Below, piece by piece: positions 1 to 8,335 of a stretch of DNA of 64,000 nucleotides. Source of the stretch: Scytonema sp045865695 (GTDB taxonomy: Bacteria; Cyanobacteriota; Cyanobacteriia; Cyanobacteriales; Nostocaceae); NCBI RefSeq assembly GCF_045865695.1, contig NZ_BAACAP010000231.1:1-64000 (forward strand). Direction: 5' to 3'. Each line of letters starts with the position of its first letter. Within the stretch, counting starts at the first letter, position 1. The position numbers and the translations under genes were made by a program. The notes under the pieces are model-generated. The model was not told where the DNA came from. It ran no database searches and saw nothing but the letters and a program-made list of their open reading frames with translations.

Positions 1-160
1 TAGCTCGACGAGAAGCCTCGATTTGCCGGGAGGTAATCCAAGAGGGTTCTAGAGCTTGGAGAGCAAAATCTCCAAAGTTAAGACTACTTCCGCGAGTGGC
101 TTGTCCGGTCATCCGCCCGCGTTGTTGTTTGCGGAATTTAGTTCTTCTTGGACTTAACAT
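1..160 (-). CDS. rplP: 50S ribosomal protein L16 (N-terminal part)
   Basis: The reverse strand reads MLSPRRTKFRKQQRGRMTG and continues open to the window edge; this is the conserved L16 N-terminus. L16 is a large-subunit protein that contacts tRNA near the peptidyl transferase centre. Only 53 codons are present; the rest lies before base 1. It is the last gene seen in the S10-type operon and follows rpsC after a 94-base spacer full of heptamer repeats. Identity is clear from sequence and gene order. Confidence 0.95.
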   Translation of the reverse strand, partial: MLSPRRTKFRKQQRGRMTGQATRGSSLNFGDFALQALEPSWITSRQIEASRRA

Positions 161-210
161 AATTAGGGATTAGGGATTAGGGATTGGGGATTAGGGATTG
201 GGAATTGGGC
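161..210. repeat. Heptameric STRR tract (GGGATTA/GGGATTG)
   Basis: Tandem copies of a 7-base unit (attaggg / attgggg variants) fill the rpsC-rplP spacer. This is the class of short tandemly repeated repetitive sequences known from heterocystous cyanobacteria. The same unit recurs at 37505-37640 and, in coding sequence, near 16450 and 59200. Confidence 0.85.
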
Positions 211-254
211 TACGTCAAGAATATATTTTCTATGCCCTATGCCCGTTGCCCAAT

Positions 255-1046
255 TCATCCTTCATTAGAACGGTCTTCAAATTGTTGGCGACGGCGATTT
301 TGACGGCGAGAAGGGGGGCGATCGCGGTCTCCTCGGTCGCGGTCTCCTCGATCGCGATCGCGAGTTCCTCCTTGTGGAGGTGGAGTTTCTTCCTGTCCGG
401 GAATAATTTCTCCTTTAAATACCCAAACTTTAATGCCAAGAATACCGTAAATGGTTTTAGCCGTGCAGTAAGAGTAGTCAATGTCAGCCCGTAGGGTGTG
501 GAGGGGAACGCGACCTTCACGAGTCCACTCTGTCCGAGCAATTTCTGCACCGTTGAGGCGACCGCTGACTTGAACTTTGATGCCTTGTATTCCAGCACGT
601 TGAGCGCGTTGAATAGCTTGGCGAACGACTCTCCGGAAGGAAACCCGACGTTCCAACTGCTGAGCGATGTACTCAGCAATCAAGTACGCATCAGCATCAA
701 CTCGCTGTACTTCGACGACGTTAATGCGAATCTGACGATTGCTACCTAACAGTTGTTGAAGCCCTGTCCGCAAAGCTTCGATACCTTGTCCGCCTCGACC
801 TACGACTACGCCCGGTCGTGCAGTGCGAACTTCTAAATCGATTTGATCGGCTTTACGTTCAATACGAACTTCAGAAATTCCGGCGTTGTTTTGAGCAGAT
901 CTACCCAGTTTTTCTTCTATATATTTACGCAGTTTGCGATCTTCTTGAAGAAGTTCTGGATAGCGGTTAGGGTCTGCATACCAACGAGATTGGTGCTCTT
1001 GGGTAATTCCCAAACGAAAACCGACTGGATGTATCTTCTGTCCCAC
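255..1046 (-). CDS. rpsC: 30S ribosomal protein S3
   Basis: The protein has 263 residues and begins MGQKIHPVGFRLGIT, the canonical S3 start. The KH domain follows, with the VVGRGGQGIE segment near residue 80, then the S3 C-terminal domain. S3 lies at the mRNA entry channel of the small subunit. The last 35 residues or so form a low-complexity Arg/Asp tail (RDRGDRDRGDRDR) followed by an Arg-rich end. The core S3 fold ends before this tail. It sits 21 bases downstream of rplV in the S10 operon. Confidence 0.97.
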   Translation of the reverse strand: MGQKIHPVGFRLGITQEHQSRWYADPNRYPELLQEDRKLRKYIEEKLGRSAQNNAGISEVRIERKADQIDLEVRTARPGVVVGRGGQGIEALRTGLQQLLGSNRQIRINVVEVQRVDADAYLIAEYIAQQLERRVSFRRVVRQAIQRAQRAGIQGIKVQVSGRLNGAEIARTEWTREGRVPLHTLRADIDYSYCTAKTIYGILGIKVWVFKGEIIPGQEETPPPQGGTRDRDRGDRDRGDRDRPPSRRQNRRRQQFEDRSNEG

Positions 1047-1067
1047 AAATGCTTCCTCTAAAATTTC

Positions 1068-1433
1068 TTAATCTTTTGCTGCGTCTGGGTCAGCAGCTAC
1101 GGCTACAGTAATGTGACACGTTGGTTTGCGAATTTGGTAAGCGCGACCTTGTGCTCTGGGTTGAAATCTTTTCAGTACTGGGCCTTGATCTGCATAAGCT
1201 TGAGTAATAACCAAATCCGCTCTATTTAAGCCAGCGTTGTGCTCCGCGTTAGCTGCAGCACTTCTCAGGACTTTCAGTACTGGATCGCAAGCTCGATAAG
1301 GCATGAATTCTAATACGATAAGTGCTTCTCTATACGAGCGTCCCCGGATTTGGTCTAGTACGCGCCGCACTTTTAAGGGAGACATACGTATATATCGGGC
1401 GATCGCTTTGACTTCAGTAGTATTAATTGCCAT
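1068..1433 (-). CDS. rplV: 50S ribosomal protein L22
   Basis: 121 residues starting MAINTTEVKAIARYIRMSP. The frame stays open 7 codons further upstream, but the chosen ATG has a GGAG about 7 bases before it and matches the usual L22 N-terminus. The C-terminal beta-hairpin region (RAQGRAYQIRKPTCHITV) that lines the exit tunnel is present. It lies between rpsS and rpsC in the S10 operon, with a heptamer repeat tract separating it from rpsS. Confidence 0.96.
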   Translation of the reverse strand: MAINTTEVKAIARYIRMSPLKVRRVLDQIRGRSYREALIVLEFMPYRACDPVLKVLRSAAANAEHNAGLNRADLVITQAYADQGPVLKRFQPRAQGRAYQIRKPTCHITVAVAADPDAAKD

Positions 1434-1448
1434 AATTTTCTCCATTTT

Positions 1449-1510
1449 TGTCATTTGTCATTCGTCATTGGTCATTTGTCAGCTACAAAGGACAAAGGAC
1501 AAAGGACAAA
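1449..1510. repeat. Heptameric STRR tract in rpsS-rplV spacer
   Basis: Repeats of tcatttg/tcattgg variants followed by three copies of acaaagg occupy most of the 83-base spacer between two ribosomal protein genes. Same class as the tracts at 1798, 3700 and 10914. Confidence 0.8.
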
Positions 1511-1516
1511 TAACAA

Positions 1517-1795
1517 TTATCGACCTGATTTTTTATCACTCTTAGAGTGACCTCTAAAAGTGCGAGTAGGTGCAAATTCGCCCAATTTGTGTCCCACCAT
1601 TTGGTCACTGATAAAGATGGGAACGTGCTGACGTCCGTTATGAACGGCAATGGTATGACCAACCATAAAGGGTAAGATTGTCGAAGCCCGCGACCAAGTT
1701 TTAATAACTTCTTTTTTGTTAGCTTCGTTCAGTCTTTCAATTTTTTCTAGAAGATGATCCGCAACAAAGGGACCTTTTTTTAGAGAACGACCCAT
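1517..1795 (-). CDS. rpsS: 30S ribosomal protein S19
   Basis: 92 residues beginning MGRSLKKGPFVADHLL, the invariant S19 start; the conserved VHNGRQHVPIFI segment is in the middle. S19 binds S13 and the 16S rRNA head domain. The frame is open 17 codons further upstream, but those codons come from an aaggata heptamer repeat and are not S19-like, so the ATG at 1795 is chosen. Confidence 0.97.
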   Translation of the reverse strand: MGRSLKKGPFVADHLLEKIERLNEANKKEVIKTWSRASTILPFMVGHTIAVHNGRQHVPIFISDQMVGHKLGEFAPTRTFRGHSKSDKKSGR

Positions 1796-1797
1796 AG

Positions 1798-1830
1798 TAA
1801 AGGATAAAGGATAAAGGATAAAGGATAAAG
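1798..1830. repeat. Heptameric STRR tract (AAGGATA)n
   Basis: Four to five tandem aaggata units lie immediately upstream of rpsS, between it and rplB. They lie where a ribosome binding site for rpsS would be expected. Confidence 0.85.
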
Positions 1831-1873
1831 TATGAAAGTACTTCATAATTCATACTTCATACTTCATAATTTC

Positions 1874-2737
1874 TTATGATTCACGTCCGCCACGTCCGCG
1901 CTTGGATGACTTACGACGGCGACGTACAATCAACTTACTGCTTGCTTTCTTTGGTTTGCGAGTCTTGAGACCCAAAGCAGGTTTACCCCAAGGGGTAACA
2001 GGACCCGACCTACCAATAGGTGCTCTACCTTCACCACCACCATGAGGGTGATCCACTGGGTTCATCACACTACCTCTGACTTGAGGACGGCGACCTTTCC
2101 AACGAACTCTACCAGCTTTACCCGCACTGAGGTTTCTGGCATCGAGGTTACCTACTTGTCCGACTGTGGCATAACATTCCCGGCGCACCATTCGGACTTC
2201 CGTGGAAGGTAACTTGAGAGTGACGTAATTACCTTCTTTTGCCACAACTTGAGCTGTAGCACCAGCAGCGCGAACAATTTGACCGCCTTTACCTGGCTTT
2301 AATTCTACGTTGTGGACGCTAGTACCCAAGGGAATGTTAGATAGGGGTAAAGCATTGCCATTTTCAATAGGCGCGGTGGATCCGGCAATAATTGTTCTAC
2401 CTACACCCACTCCATTGGGTTGTAGAATGTAACGCTTCTCGCCATCTTCGTATTGCAGTAAGGCAATCCGCGCATTGCGGTTGGGATCGTATTCAATAGC
2501 AATGACTTTAGCTGGAATATCACGCTTGTCCCGCTTAAAGTCGATGATCCGGTAAAGACGTTTGTGTCCGCCACCGCGATGACGGGTAGTGATACGTCCT
2601 TGGTTGTTTCGACCTTTTGCACGATGGAGCGATCTTGTTAAAGACTTTTCTGGTTCGGATTTTGTAATTTCCGAAAAGTCAGAAATGGTGACTTGACGAG
2701 TACTGGGGGTATAAGGGCGAAAAGAACGAGTACCCAT
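1874..2737 (-). CDS. rplB: 50S ribosomal protein L2
   Basis: 287 residues beginning MGTRSFRPYTPSTRQVTI. The C-terminal half has the HPHGGGEGRAPIGR motif whose histidine lies close to the peptidyl transferase centre. The protein ends in a basic tail rich in Arg, Lys and Ser. It follows rplW after only 4 bases, so the two are almost certainly cotranslated. Confidence 0.98.
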   Translation of the reverse strand: MGTRSFRPYTPSTRQVTISDFSEITKSEPEKSLTRSLHRAKGRNNQGRITTRHRGGGHKRLYRIIDFKRDKRDIPAKVIAIEYDPNRNARIALLQYEDGEKRYILQPNGVGVGRTIIAGSTAPIENGNALPLSNIPLGTSVHNVELKPGKGGQIVRAAGATAQVVAKEGNYVTLKLPSTEVRMVRRECYATVGQVGNLDARNLSAGKAGRVRWKGRRPQVRGSVMNPVDHPHGGGEGRAPIGRSGPVTPWGKPALGLKTRKPKKASSKLIVRRRRKSSKRGRGGRES

Positions 2738-2741
2738 TTTC

Positions 2742-3068
2742 TTAGACCTCTGGGAATAAAACTTGTCGGATCTTCTCTACATCCCCAGCCGCGACTGTAA
2801 CAATAGCTCGCTTGTATTGGGGTTTGAAACCTATAAATTTCCCAACACGTTTTTTCTTGCGTGGTGGTAATGCGGTGTTAACTCCTAAGACTTTGACATC
2901 AAATAAGTTTTCAATAGCCGCTCTGATTTCTGGTTTAGTCGCTTTTGGAGTTACTTCAAAAGTGTATTTATTTTGCTCCATTAAGATGGTCGCCTTTTCA
3001 GTTAAAATAGGGCGACGAATAAGATCGGGGAGCTTACGGAGGTCAAACTCTTGGGGTATCTTAGCCAC
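2742..3068 (-). CDS. rplW: 50S ribosomal protein L23
   Basis: 108 residues with the L23 motif DLIRRPILTEKAT near the start and the loop segment ALPPRKKKRVGKFIGFKPQ. L23 lies at the tunnel exit and docks trigger factor and SRP. Its start codon overlaps the end of rplD by 8 bases, which points to translational coupling. Confidence 0.97.
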   Translation of the reverse strand: MAKIPQEFDLRKLPDLIRRPILTEKATILMEQNKYTFEVTPKATKPEIRAAIENLFDVKVLGVNTALPPRKKKRVGKFIGFKPQYKRAIVTVAAGDVEKIRQVLFPEV

Positions 3069-3693
3069 CGTATACCTCCTGAATCTTTTCTAAAGCTTGC
3101 GCTGTCACAACAATTTTGTCAGCATGAAGCAGGTCGTAAACGTTGAGTTGATCTGCAGGAATCAGTTTGAGATTTTCTACGTTACGGGCTGACAAGTATA
3201 CGTTTTCCGTGCGTTCCGATAAGATTAACAAGGTCTTATTTTCTGGAGCCACACCCCAACGAGCGATCGCAGTTACCAACTCTTTTGTTTTAGGACGTTG
3301 GATTTGCTCGCTAAATTCTTCTACCACAATCAAATCGTCGATTCGGCTAGCAAATGCTGTTCTCAGTGCCAATTGCCGTTCTTTGCGGTTCATTTTGACT
3401 TCAAAATCTCTGGGTTTTGGTCCAAAGATGACACCACCACCGCGCCATAATGGCGAACGTATCGAGCCAGCACGAGCCCGACCAGTTCCTTTTTGCCGCC
3501 AAGGTTTGCGACCGCCTCCTCGAACTTCCGAACGAGTTTTTGTACTAGCTGTTCCTTGGCGAGCATTAGTCATTTGTCTCACCAAAGCTCTATGAACGAT
3601 GTGAGACGCTGTTTTTTCCTTGGCTACTTTCAACTCGAACGTTTTTTGTCCGACTTGCTCTCCTTGCCAATTTTTGACTACACACTCAAACAT
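3061..3693 (-). CDS. rplD: 50S ribosomal protein L4
   Basis: 210 residues. The tunnel-lining extended loop is visible as TRSEVRGGGRKPWRQKGTGR (about residues 53-72) followed by SIRSPLWRGGG. L4 binds 23S rRNA domain I. In some gamma-proteobacteria L4 also autoregulates the S10 operon; nothing here shows that. The spacer to rplC (3694-3801) is filled with heptamer repeats. Confidence 0.97.
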   Translation of the reverse strand: MFECVVKNWQGEQVGQKTFELKVAKEKTASHIVHRALVRQMTNARQGTASTKTRSEVRGGGRKPWRQKGTGRARAGSIRSPLWRGGGVIFGPKPRDFEVKMNRKERQLALRTAFASRIDDLIVVEEFSEQIQRPKTKELVTAIARWGVAPENKTLLILSERTENVYLSARNVENLKLIPADQLNVYDLLHADKIVVTAQALEKIQEVYGG

Positions 3694-3796
3694 TTTTTGT
3701 CCTTTGTCCTTTGTCTTTTGTCCTTTGTCTTTTGTCCTTTGTCCTTTGTCTTTTGTCCGAATTCATGACTAATGACCAATGACTAATGACTAATGA
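3694..3796. repeat. Heptameric STRR tract in rplC-rplD spacer
   Basis: About nine units of ttgtcct/ttgtctt are followed by four units of tgactaa/tgaccaa, filling nearly the whole spacer. This is the longest tract within the ribosomal operon. Confidence 0.9.
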
Positions 3797-3801
3797 CGGA
3801 C

Positions 3802-4443
3802 TTATGACTTTTTACCTACTATGGTTGCCGGAAGAATATTTACAAGAGATCCGGGCTTACCAGGAACAGCTCCCTCGATCAGCAATAAGTTACGTTCTGA
3901 GTCTACTCGTACTACAGTGAGTTTGCGAATTGTAACTCGCTCTCCACCCAATCGTCCTGCCATCCGCTTTCCTGGATAGACACGACCGGGAGTCGTACCA
4001 GCACCAATCGAACCTGGTTGTCTGTGGTTTTTAGAACCGTGAGACATTGGACCTCGACCAAAGTTGTTGCGTTTTTGGTTGCCAGCAAAACCGCGACCTA
4101 TACTTGTACCAACTACATCTACTATTTGACCGGCACTAAAAATATCTGCTTTAAGCTCTTGACCTAGAGAATACTCACTAGAGTTATCTATGCGATACTC
4201 ATGCAAATGACGCAGTGCTGGGGCAGATGACTTAGCAAGATGTCCCAACAGAGGTTTATTCAGTGCTTTTGGCTTTACTTCGCCATAACCTACTTGGATG
4301 GCGGAGTAACCGTCGGTCTGCTTTGTTTTGACCTGGGTAACAGTGCATGGCCCCGCTTTAACAACAGTGACAGGAATAGCAACTCCATCACCATCAAATA
4401 TTTGGGTCATGCCCAGTTTGGTGCCGAGAATACCTACAGACAC
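3802..4443 (-). CDS. rplC: 50S ribosomal protein L3
   Basis: 213 residues beginning MSVGILGTKLGMTQIFDGDG. The segment NNFGRGPMSHGSKNHRQPGS is the L3 loop that reaches the peptidyl transferase centre. L3 is an early assembly protein of the large subunit. It is the first gene of the operon here: rpsJ is not upstream, and the divergent neighbour is ndhN, as is common in cyanobacteria. Its promoter must lie in the spacer 4444-5277. Confidence 0.97.
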   Translation of the reverse strand: MSVGILGTKLGMTQIFDGDGVAIPVTVVKAGPCTVTQVKTKQTDGYSAIQVGYGEVKPKALNKPLLGHLAKSSAPALRHLHEYRIDNSSEYSLGQELKADIFSAGQIVDVVGTSIGRGFAGNQKRNNFGRGPMSHGSKNHRQPGSIGAGTTPGRVYPGKRMAGRLGGERVTIRKLTVVRVDSERNLLLIEGAVPGKPGSLVNILPATIVGKKS

Positions 4444-5277
4444 AGTTACTGGCTCTCCTTACTTAACTTTTTCCGTTAACATCGGATTTTAGACATCTGT
4501 ATATAAGCTCAAGTCAGCATTTTTAGCTTGCTTTGAGCTGACCTCTGAAGTCGAATCTGCTAGGTGTCACAGTTACAACTTCGTTGGGTCTCCACAACTG
4601 TCCCTACTGTTCGGTGAATCCGATTCTATTTGTTTTCACCACACAGCCAGAAACATCTTCCATAGTGGAAGAAGTAATTTCTGGATTGAATGCAAGGCAC
4701 GAGAGCTTTGCGTTTCGTGCAGCAACGCTTTTTATTTAAGCAGTTGATTCGGCACTTTTCGATTACAGCAGCAAGACTTAAGTAGCAACCTACCCAGTAT
4801 CCATAAACTGAGACTCATGCAATGCCACAAACAAACATCACCGCTCAATTTTTTTTCACTGCTCACCTCAAACATCTGTTCGAGGTTTTTTGCGGTCTTC
4901 TACCAGACTAAGAACTGAGTGTACTATGTACCCTAGGATAGCTCTGGTTGTTTAACCAATTATCCTTAACATAGTTTATCTAGTTTACCAATCTTTTGAC
5001 CAATCCTTACTAGTTTATCCTATTTGGATAATTGTCACCATGTATTGGCAAGCAAACCATCCGGAAATGGCAGTAGAAAAGTAAACCGATCCTACTAAAT
5101 GTCACGATCCAATAATATAGCGTATAGATTTATATTTGTCTAGAAATTTTTTGAGGGGACTGGGGACTAGGGACTAGAGACCAGTGACCAGTGACCACCT
5201 GACCAATGCCCGATCCCCAATCCCCGATAATGACAGATAATAGATATGTCAAAGTGGGATAGGATAAAGAATAATCT
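4444..5277. promoter_or_regulatory. Divergent intergenic region rplC / ndhN
   Basis: 834 bases without a credible gene. It must hold the S10-operon promoter (leftward) and the ndhN promoter (rightward), but no promoter element can be fixed by eye. On the + strand 4866-4891 forms CCTCAAACA/TGTTCGAGG around a 2-base spacer and is followed by a T run; this looks like a weak intrinsic terminator or attenuator. Near 5155-5225 there is a heptamer tract of ggggact/gggacta, gaccagt and ccccaat units. The short open frame at 5130-5417 on the minus strand overlaps ndhN and the repeats and is not supported. Confidence 0.5.
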
Positions 5278-5754
5278 ATGGCATTAATTACCACTGGCAA
5301 CGGTTTCATCCGCGATCTGGAGAAGCATGGCGCTCTCGGTGTGTACGTACCTCTTGAAGGAGGTTTTGAAGGTCGGTATAGACGCCGCTTACGTGCAGCT
5401 GGATATGTTGCACTCAATTTATCTGCAAAGGGACTGGGAGATGTATCTGCCTATCTCACGGGAGTTCATGGTGTTCGACCTCCACATCTCGGTAAAAAAA
5501 GCACGGGTAGTGGTGCAGCAGTAGGTGATGTGTACTATGTGCCACCAATTGTTAACTCTCAGTTAGAACAACTTCCACCAAAATCTAAAGGTTTGGTGTT
5601 ATGGATTATTGAAGGACACATTCTTTCAGATCAAGAAGTGGAGTTCTTGTCAGCTTTACCTAGCATAGAACCAAGAGTTAAAGTCATTATTGAGAGAGGA
5701 GGCGATCGCGCTTTCCGTTGGATGCCTTTACAAAAAACTCTGTTAGCTAGTTAG
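5278..5754 (+). CDS. ndhN: NAD(P)H-quinone oxidoreductase subunit N (NDH-1)
   Basis: 158 residues beginning MALITTGNGFIRDLEKHGAL, a strong match to cyanobacterial/chloroplast NdhN. The segment GVYVPLEGGFEGRYRRRLRA follows directly. NdhN is a peripheral subunit specific to photosynthetic NDH-1, which serves respiration and cyclic electron flow around photosystem I at the thylakoid membrane. Length is normal for the family. The adjacency to rplC and to the DUF99 gene 70 bases downstream fits cyanobacterial gene order. Confidence 0.95.
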   Translation: MALITTGNGFIRDLEKHGALGVYVPLEGGFEGRYRRRLRAAGYVALNLSAKGLGDVSAYLTGVHGVRPPHLGKKSTGSGAAVGDVYYVPPIVNSQLEQLPPKSKGLVLWIIEGHILSDQEVEFLSALPSIEPRVKVIIERGGDRAFRWMPLQKTLLAS

Positions 5755-5824
5755 TTAAAGACTAGGTGAATCGGGGATAAGGAGAATCAAAAAACGATTC
5801 CTCCCTCCCCCTCCGCAACAAGTT

Positions 5825-6409
5825 ATGAAATTGGAATCTCTATTAACACTCAAGCGTACTATTCGTGTAATTGGTTTTGATGATGGTCCCTTTCTACGTG
5901 GGACAGGAGGTAAAGTCCCGATAGGAGGAGTTGTTTGTGCAGGAACTCGCTTTGAGGGGATGGTGTGGGGAGAAATACAGCAAGATGGTTTAGATGCAAC
6001 AGAGACTATTTGTAAATTACTGCTTAGTAGCAAGTTTTTACCGCAATTGCATATCGTTTTACTTGATGGAATTGGATTCGGTGGATTTAACCTTGTCAAC
6101 CTTCCAGAATTAGCTCATAAATTGCAACTTCCTTGTGTTACTGTTATGCGTCGCGTACCGGATTTAAGTGCTGTTGAAGAGGCTATGAGCCGCTTGCCAA
6201 ATTTTCAGCAACGCCAAGAACTACTAAGATTTGCAGGTACTATCTATGAATATCCACCATTTTTCTTTCAAGTTTGTGGTGAAGAACCAGAGATCGTCGC
6301 CGCCGCACTGCATCGCTTAACCGATTGTGGCAAAGTTCCAGAAGCATTGCGTCTAGCACATTTGATTGCAGCTGCTGTTATTAAAGGAGAGAGTAGCAGT
6401 TCAGCCTAA
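5825..6409 (+). CDS. DUF99 family protein (endonuclease dU-like)
   Basis: 194 residues. The DUF99 hallmarks are visible: RVIGFDDGPF near residue 14, DGLDATE near residue 59, LLDGIGFGGFN near residue 78, and the end motif EALRLAHLIAAAVIKGES. The family is best known in archaea and is structurally related to endonuclease V; an archaeal member cleaves uracil-containing DNA. A cyanobacterial role is not established. It lies 70 bases after ndhN on the same strand, so cotranscription is likely. Family assignment is firm; function is inference. Confidence 0.85.
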   Translation: MKLESLLTLKRTIRVIGFDDGPFLRGTGGKVPIGGVVCAGTRFEGMVWGEIQQDGLDATETICKLLLSSKFLPQLHIVLLDGIGFGGFNLVNLPELAHKLQLPCVTVMRRVPDLSAVEEAMSRLPNFQQRQELLRFAGTIYEYPPFFFQVCGEEPEIVAAALHRLTDCGKVPEALRLAHLIAAAVIKGESSSSA

Positions 6410-6672
6410 CAGTAAAAAAATATTTAGATGTAGGGTGCTTCAACCAACAATCGCGATCGCTCTTTCCCCTACTCCCCACGCTCAGTGTACTACAAACTGT
6501 ATTGGTCAAGAAAAAGCATTAATCTCAGAACGATTTGCCGATTTTGTCTTTACAAGGAACAATATAAGTATATCTGGGCGGGCAAGTACCGTCATAAACC
6601 GTCATACTATAAAGAGGAAGTCAATTGACAACTCCTTCTCACTGTCTAAAATATAAAGTAAATTAATTTAGT

Positions 6673-7227
6673 ATGAGACGTAAATCTTCTGGCAAAACAG
6701 TTACCCCTTCTAGACCTAGTACCCCTAAATCTTCTATTTTTCAATCTCCTTTATTTAATGTCACCACTATAGCAATTCTGGCAGGGGTGTTTGTTTTAGG
6801 CATTGGAATTGGTATTGCTTTTAGCTCCACAGCAACATTCACCCCTGCTAACGTAGCTAGTAGGGAATTTATTGATACCAAAGCACCGAACCCCGAACTT
6901 TGCGTTCAGTATGGAGCCAGTGCTATGGTGATGGATACCCGACTATTTGTGACTCTTAACCCTTTTAAAGTTTATGTTGGTCAACCCAGTATGCGCCCTG
7001 GGTGCGTTCTACGTTCCAGTAACTGGGCTATTTTAGAGCAAAGAAAGCTTGTGACAGGAGATCAGGTTAGAGAGTGTAAAAATCGCCTGAACCATTTTGC
7101 ATATGCTGGTGACTTAAACAGTGATAAACCAGATATTAGCTGTACCTATGAGAATAATGACGCGAAGAACTTTTTCCTCAATCAACCAGGCGCTTCAGCA
7201 CCAACTCTAGAAACAGAAAGGTTTTAA
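6673..7227 (+). CDS. DUF3172 membrane-anchored protein
   Basis: 184 residues. A basic, Ser/Pro-rich N-terminus of about 25 residues precedes one transmembrane helix (about 33-53, ending GIGIGIAFSS). The soluble part has four conserved-looking cysteines (NPELCVQYG, RPGCVLRSS, VRECKNRL, ISCTYEN). This pattern fits the cyanobacterial DUF3172 family, with no known function. It lies 263 bases after the DUF99 gene on the same strand; that spacer shows no distinct element beyond a HIP1 octamer near 6450. Confidence 0.75.
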   Translation: MRRKSSGKTVTPSRPSTPKSSIFQSPLFNVTTIAILAGVFVLGIGIGIAFSSTATFTPANVASREFIDTKAPNPELCVQYGASAMVMDTRLFVTLNPFKVYVGQPSMRPGCVLRSSNWAILEQRKLVTGDQVRECKNRLNHFAYAGDLNSDKPDISCTYENNDAKNFFLNQPGASAPTLETERF

Positions 7228-7290
7228 TTTGTTAGTGGTTAGTAGTTAGTTGTTAGTGGTTAAGAAATTTCTAAGAAACAAATTATTTAT

Positions 7291-7355
7291 CTTGTGGTGC
7301 GGGCGTCCTCGCCCGCCACTAATATAGAACGGGCGTCCTCGCCCGTTCCACTAAG
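7291..7355. repeat. Paired palindromes GGGCGTCCTCGCCC
   Basis: Two hairpins share the core GGGCGTCCTCGCCC: one at 7299-7316 and one at 7328-7347. They sit between the convergent ends of the DUF3172 and AMIN genes, after a short ttagtggttagtag heptamer-like tract. Related hairpins occur at 32713-32770 and 56400-56420. They could end transcription from both sides; this is inference. Confidence 0.7.
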
Positions 7356-7423
7356 TTTTGGGAAATTTTTTTATTTGGAACTTCCTAATAAAAACTTGAC
7401 AACTAACCATTAGCTATTAGCTA

Positions 7424-8335
7424 CTAACTACGACTTTTGGGAAACGGTTGACCAAAATCAATAACTTCAGGTGCATCATCGCCGTAAGGATAATTGGGCG
7501 GATTCGGAACCGGGAAATTTGGTGTTCTTGAAGGTGGGGTTTTGTAGTTATTGGGTTGATTTGGAAAGAAAGCTGGTGGAAGATTTGAATTTGGTGCTCG
7601 ATCGCGATTGTTGGGCTTTAAAGGAGGAACTCGAACAAAGGGCGCTTGAGGTAAGTAGTTGGTTGTTGGTGGTAAGTTGGTATATCCAGATGGTGAATTT
7701 AAAGAAGGTGGCGCACCATATGTATCGGGTGGTATATCGGGTGGAAAATCGTCTTCTGGTTGTGGGGTATAGTTACTAGGCGGCAAATAACCAGGTGGTT
7801 GTGGAGTATAGTTATTAGGCGGTAAATAACCAGGTGGTTGTGGGGCATAGTTACTAGGTGGAAGGTTTCGTGGTGAAGAAGGTAAGTAAGTGTTGTTATT
7901 AGAAATTCCAGGACGTAATACCCAACGATTGGCTTGTCGAGAAAGAGGTTGTAATTGCACATTGGCTGGATCTAGGAGAGTTCCAGGAGCTAAATCTAGG
8001 ACAATACGAGTGATATCTGCATTTAATTGGGAAATACGAATACTCTGGATGACTCCAGGATAATTTTGGCGAGTGGAAACATTGCCTAGTTTGGTATCTG
8101 GCAAATCAACAACAATGCGAGGTGGTTGGGCAAGGTAGAATTGTTGTGGTTGAGAAGCTGCTGAGAGAGAAATTTCTAGTTGTAATGCTTCAGGATTGAA
8201 TCGCCAATCCTCCAAACGTGCTATTTGCTGTGCATAACTGCTACCAGTGTGGAGAGCGATCGCAACATACGAGCCAAGCAAGCCAACTCCAAATAGATGC
8301 TGGCAGTAATATAAAAGTGGTTTGTGCTTACCCAT
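7424..8335 (-). CDS. AMIN-domain exported protein with proline-rich tail
   Basis: 303 residues from the ATG at 8335 (MGKHKPLLYYC); a GGAG lies 10 bases before it. The frame is open 16 codons further, without homology value. A signal-like hydrophobic stretch (about 12-32) precedes an AMIN domain (about 38-130, with PPRIVVDLPDTKLG and SQLNADITRIVLDLAPG). AMIN domains target envelope proteins such as AmiC and PilQ to peptidoglycan or the septum. The rest is Pro/Asn/Tyr-rich and contains three 13-residue repeats (PPSNYxPQPPGYL type, DNA about 7750-7870). There is no amidase domain, so it is a wall-binding protein rather than an enzyme. Confidence 0.75.
   Translation of the reverse strand: MGKHKPLLYYCQHLFGVGLLGSYVAIALHTGSSYAQQIARLEDWRFNPEALQLEISLSAASQPQQFYLAQPPRIVVDLPDTKLGNVSTRQNYPGVIQSIRISQLNADITRIVLDLAPGTLLDPANVQLQPLSRQANRWVLRPGISNNNTYLPSSPRNLPPSNYAPQPPGYLPPNNYTPQPPGYLPPSNYTPQPEDDFPPDIPPDTYGAPPSLNSPSGYTNLPPTTNYLPQAPFVRVPPLKPNNRDRAPNSNLPPAFFPNQPNNYKTPPSRTPNFPVPNPPNYPYGDDAPEVIDFGQPFPKSRS

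Noticed and set aside
230..749. Open frames of 83-149 codons overlapping rpsC in other frames
   Set aside because: They are shadows of rpsC and have no family character or ribosome binding site.
5130..5417. 95-codon minus-strand frame over the ndhN start
   Set aside because: Covers a heptamer tract and the ndhN coding region; composition is an antisense shadow.
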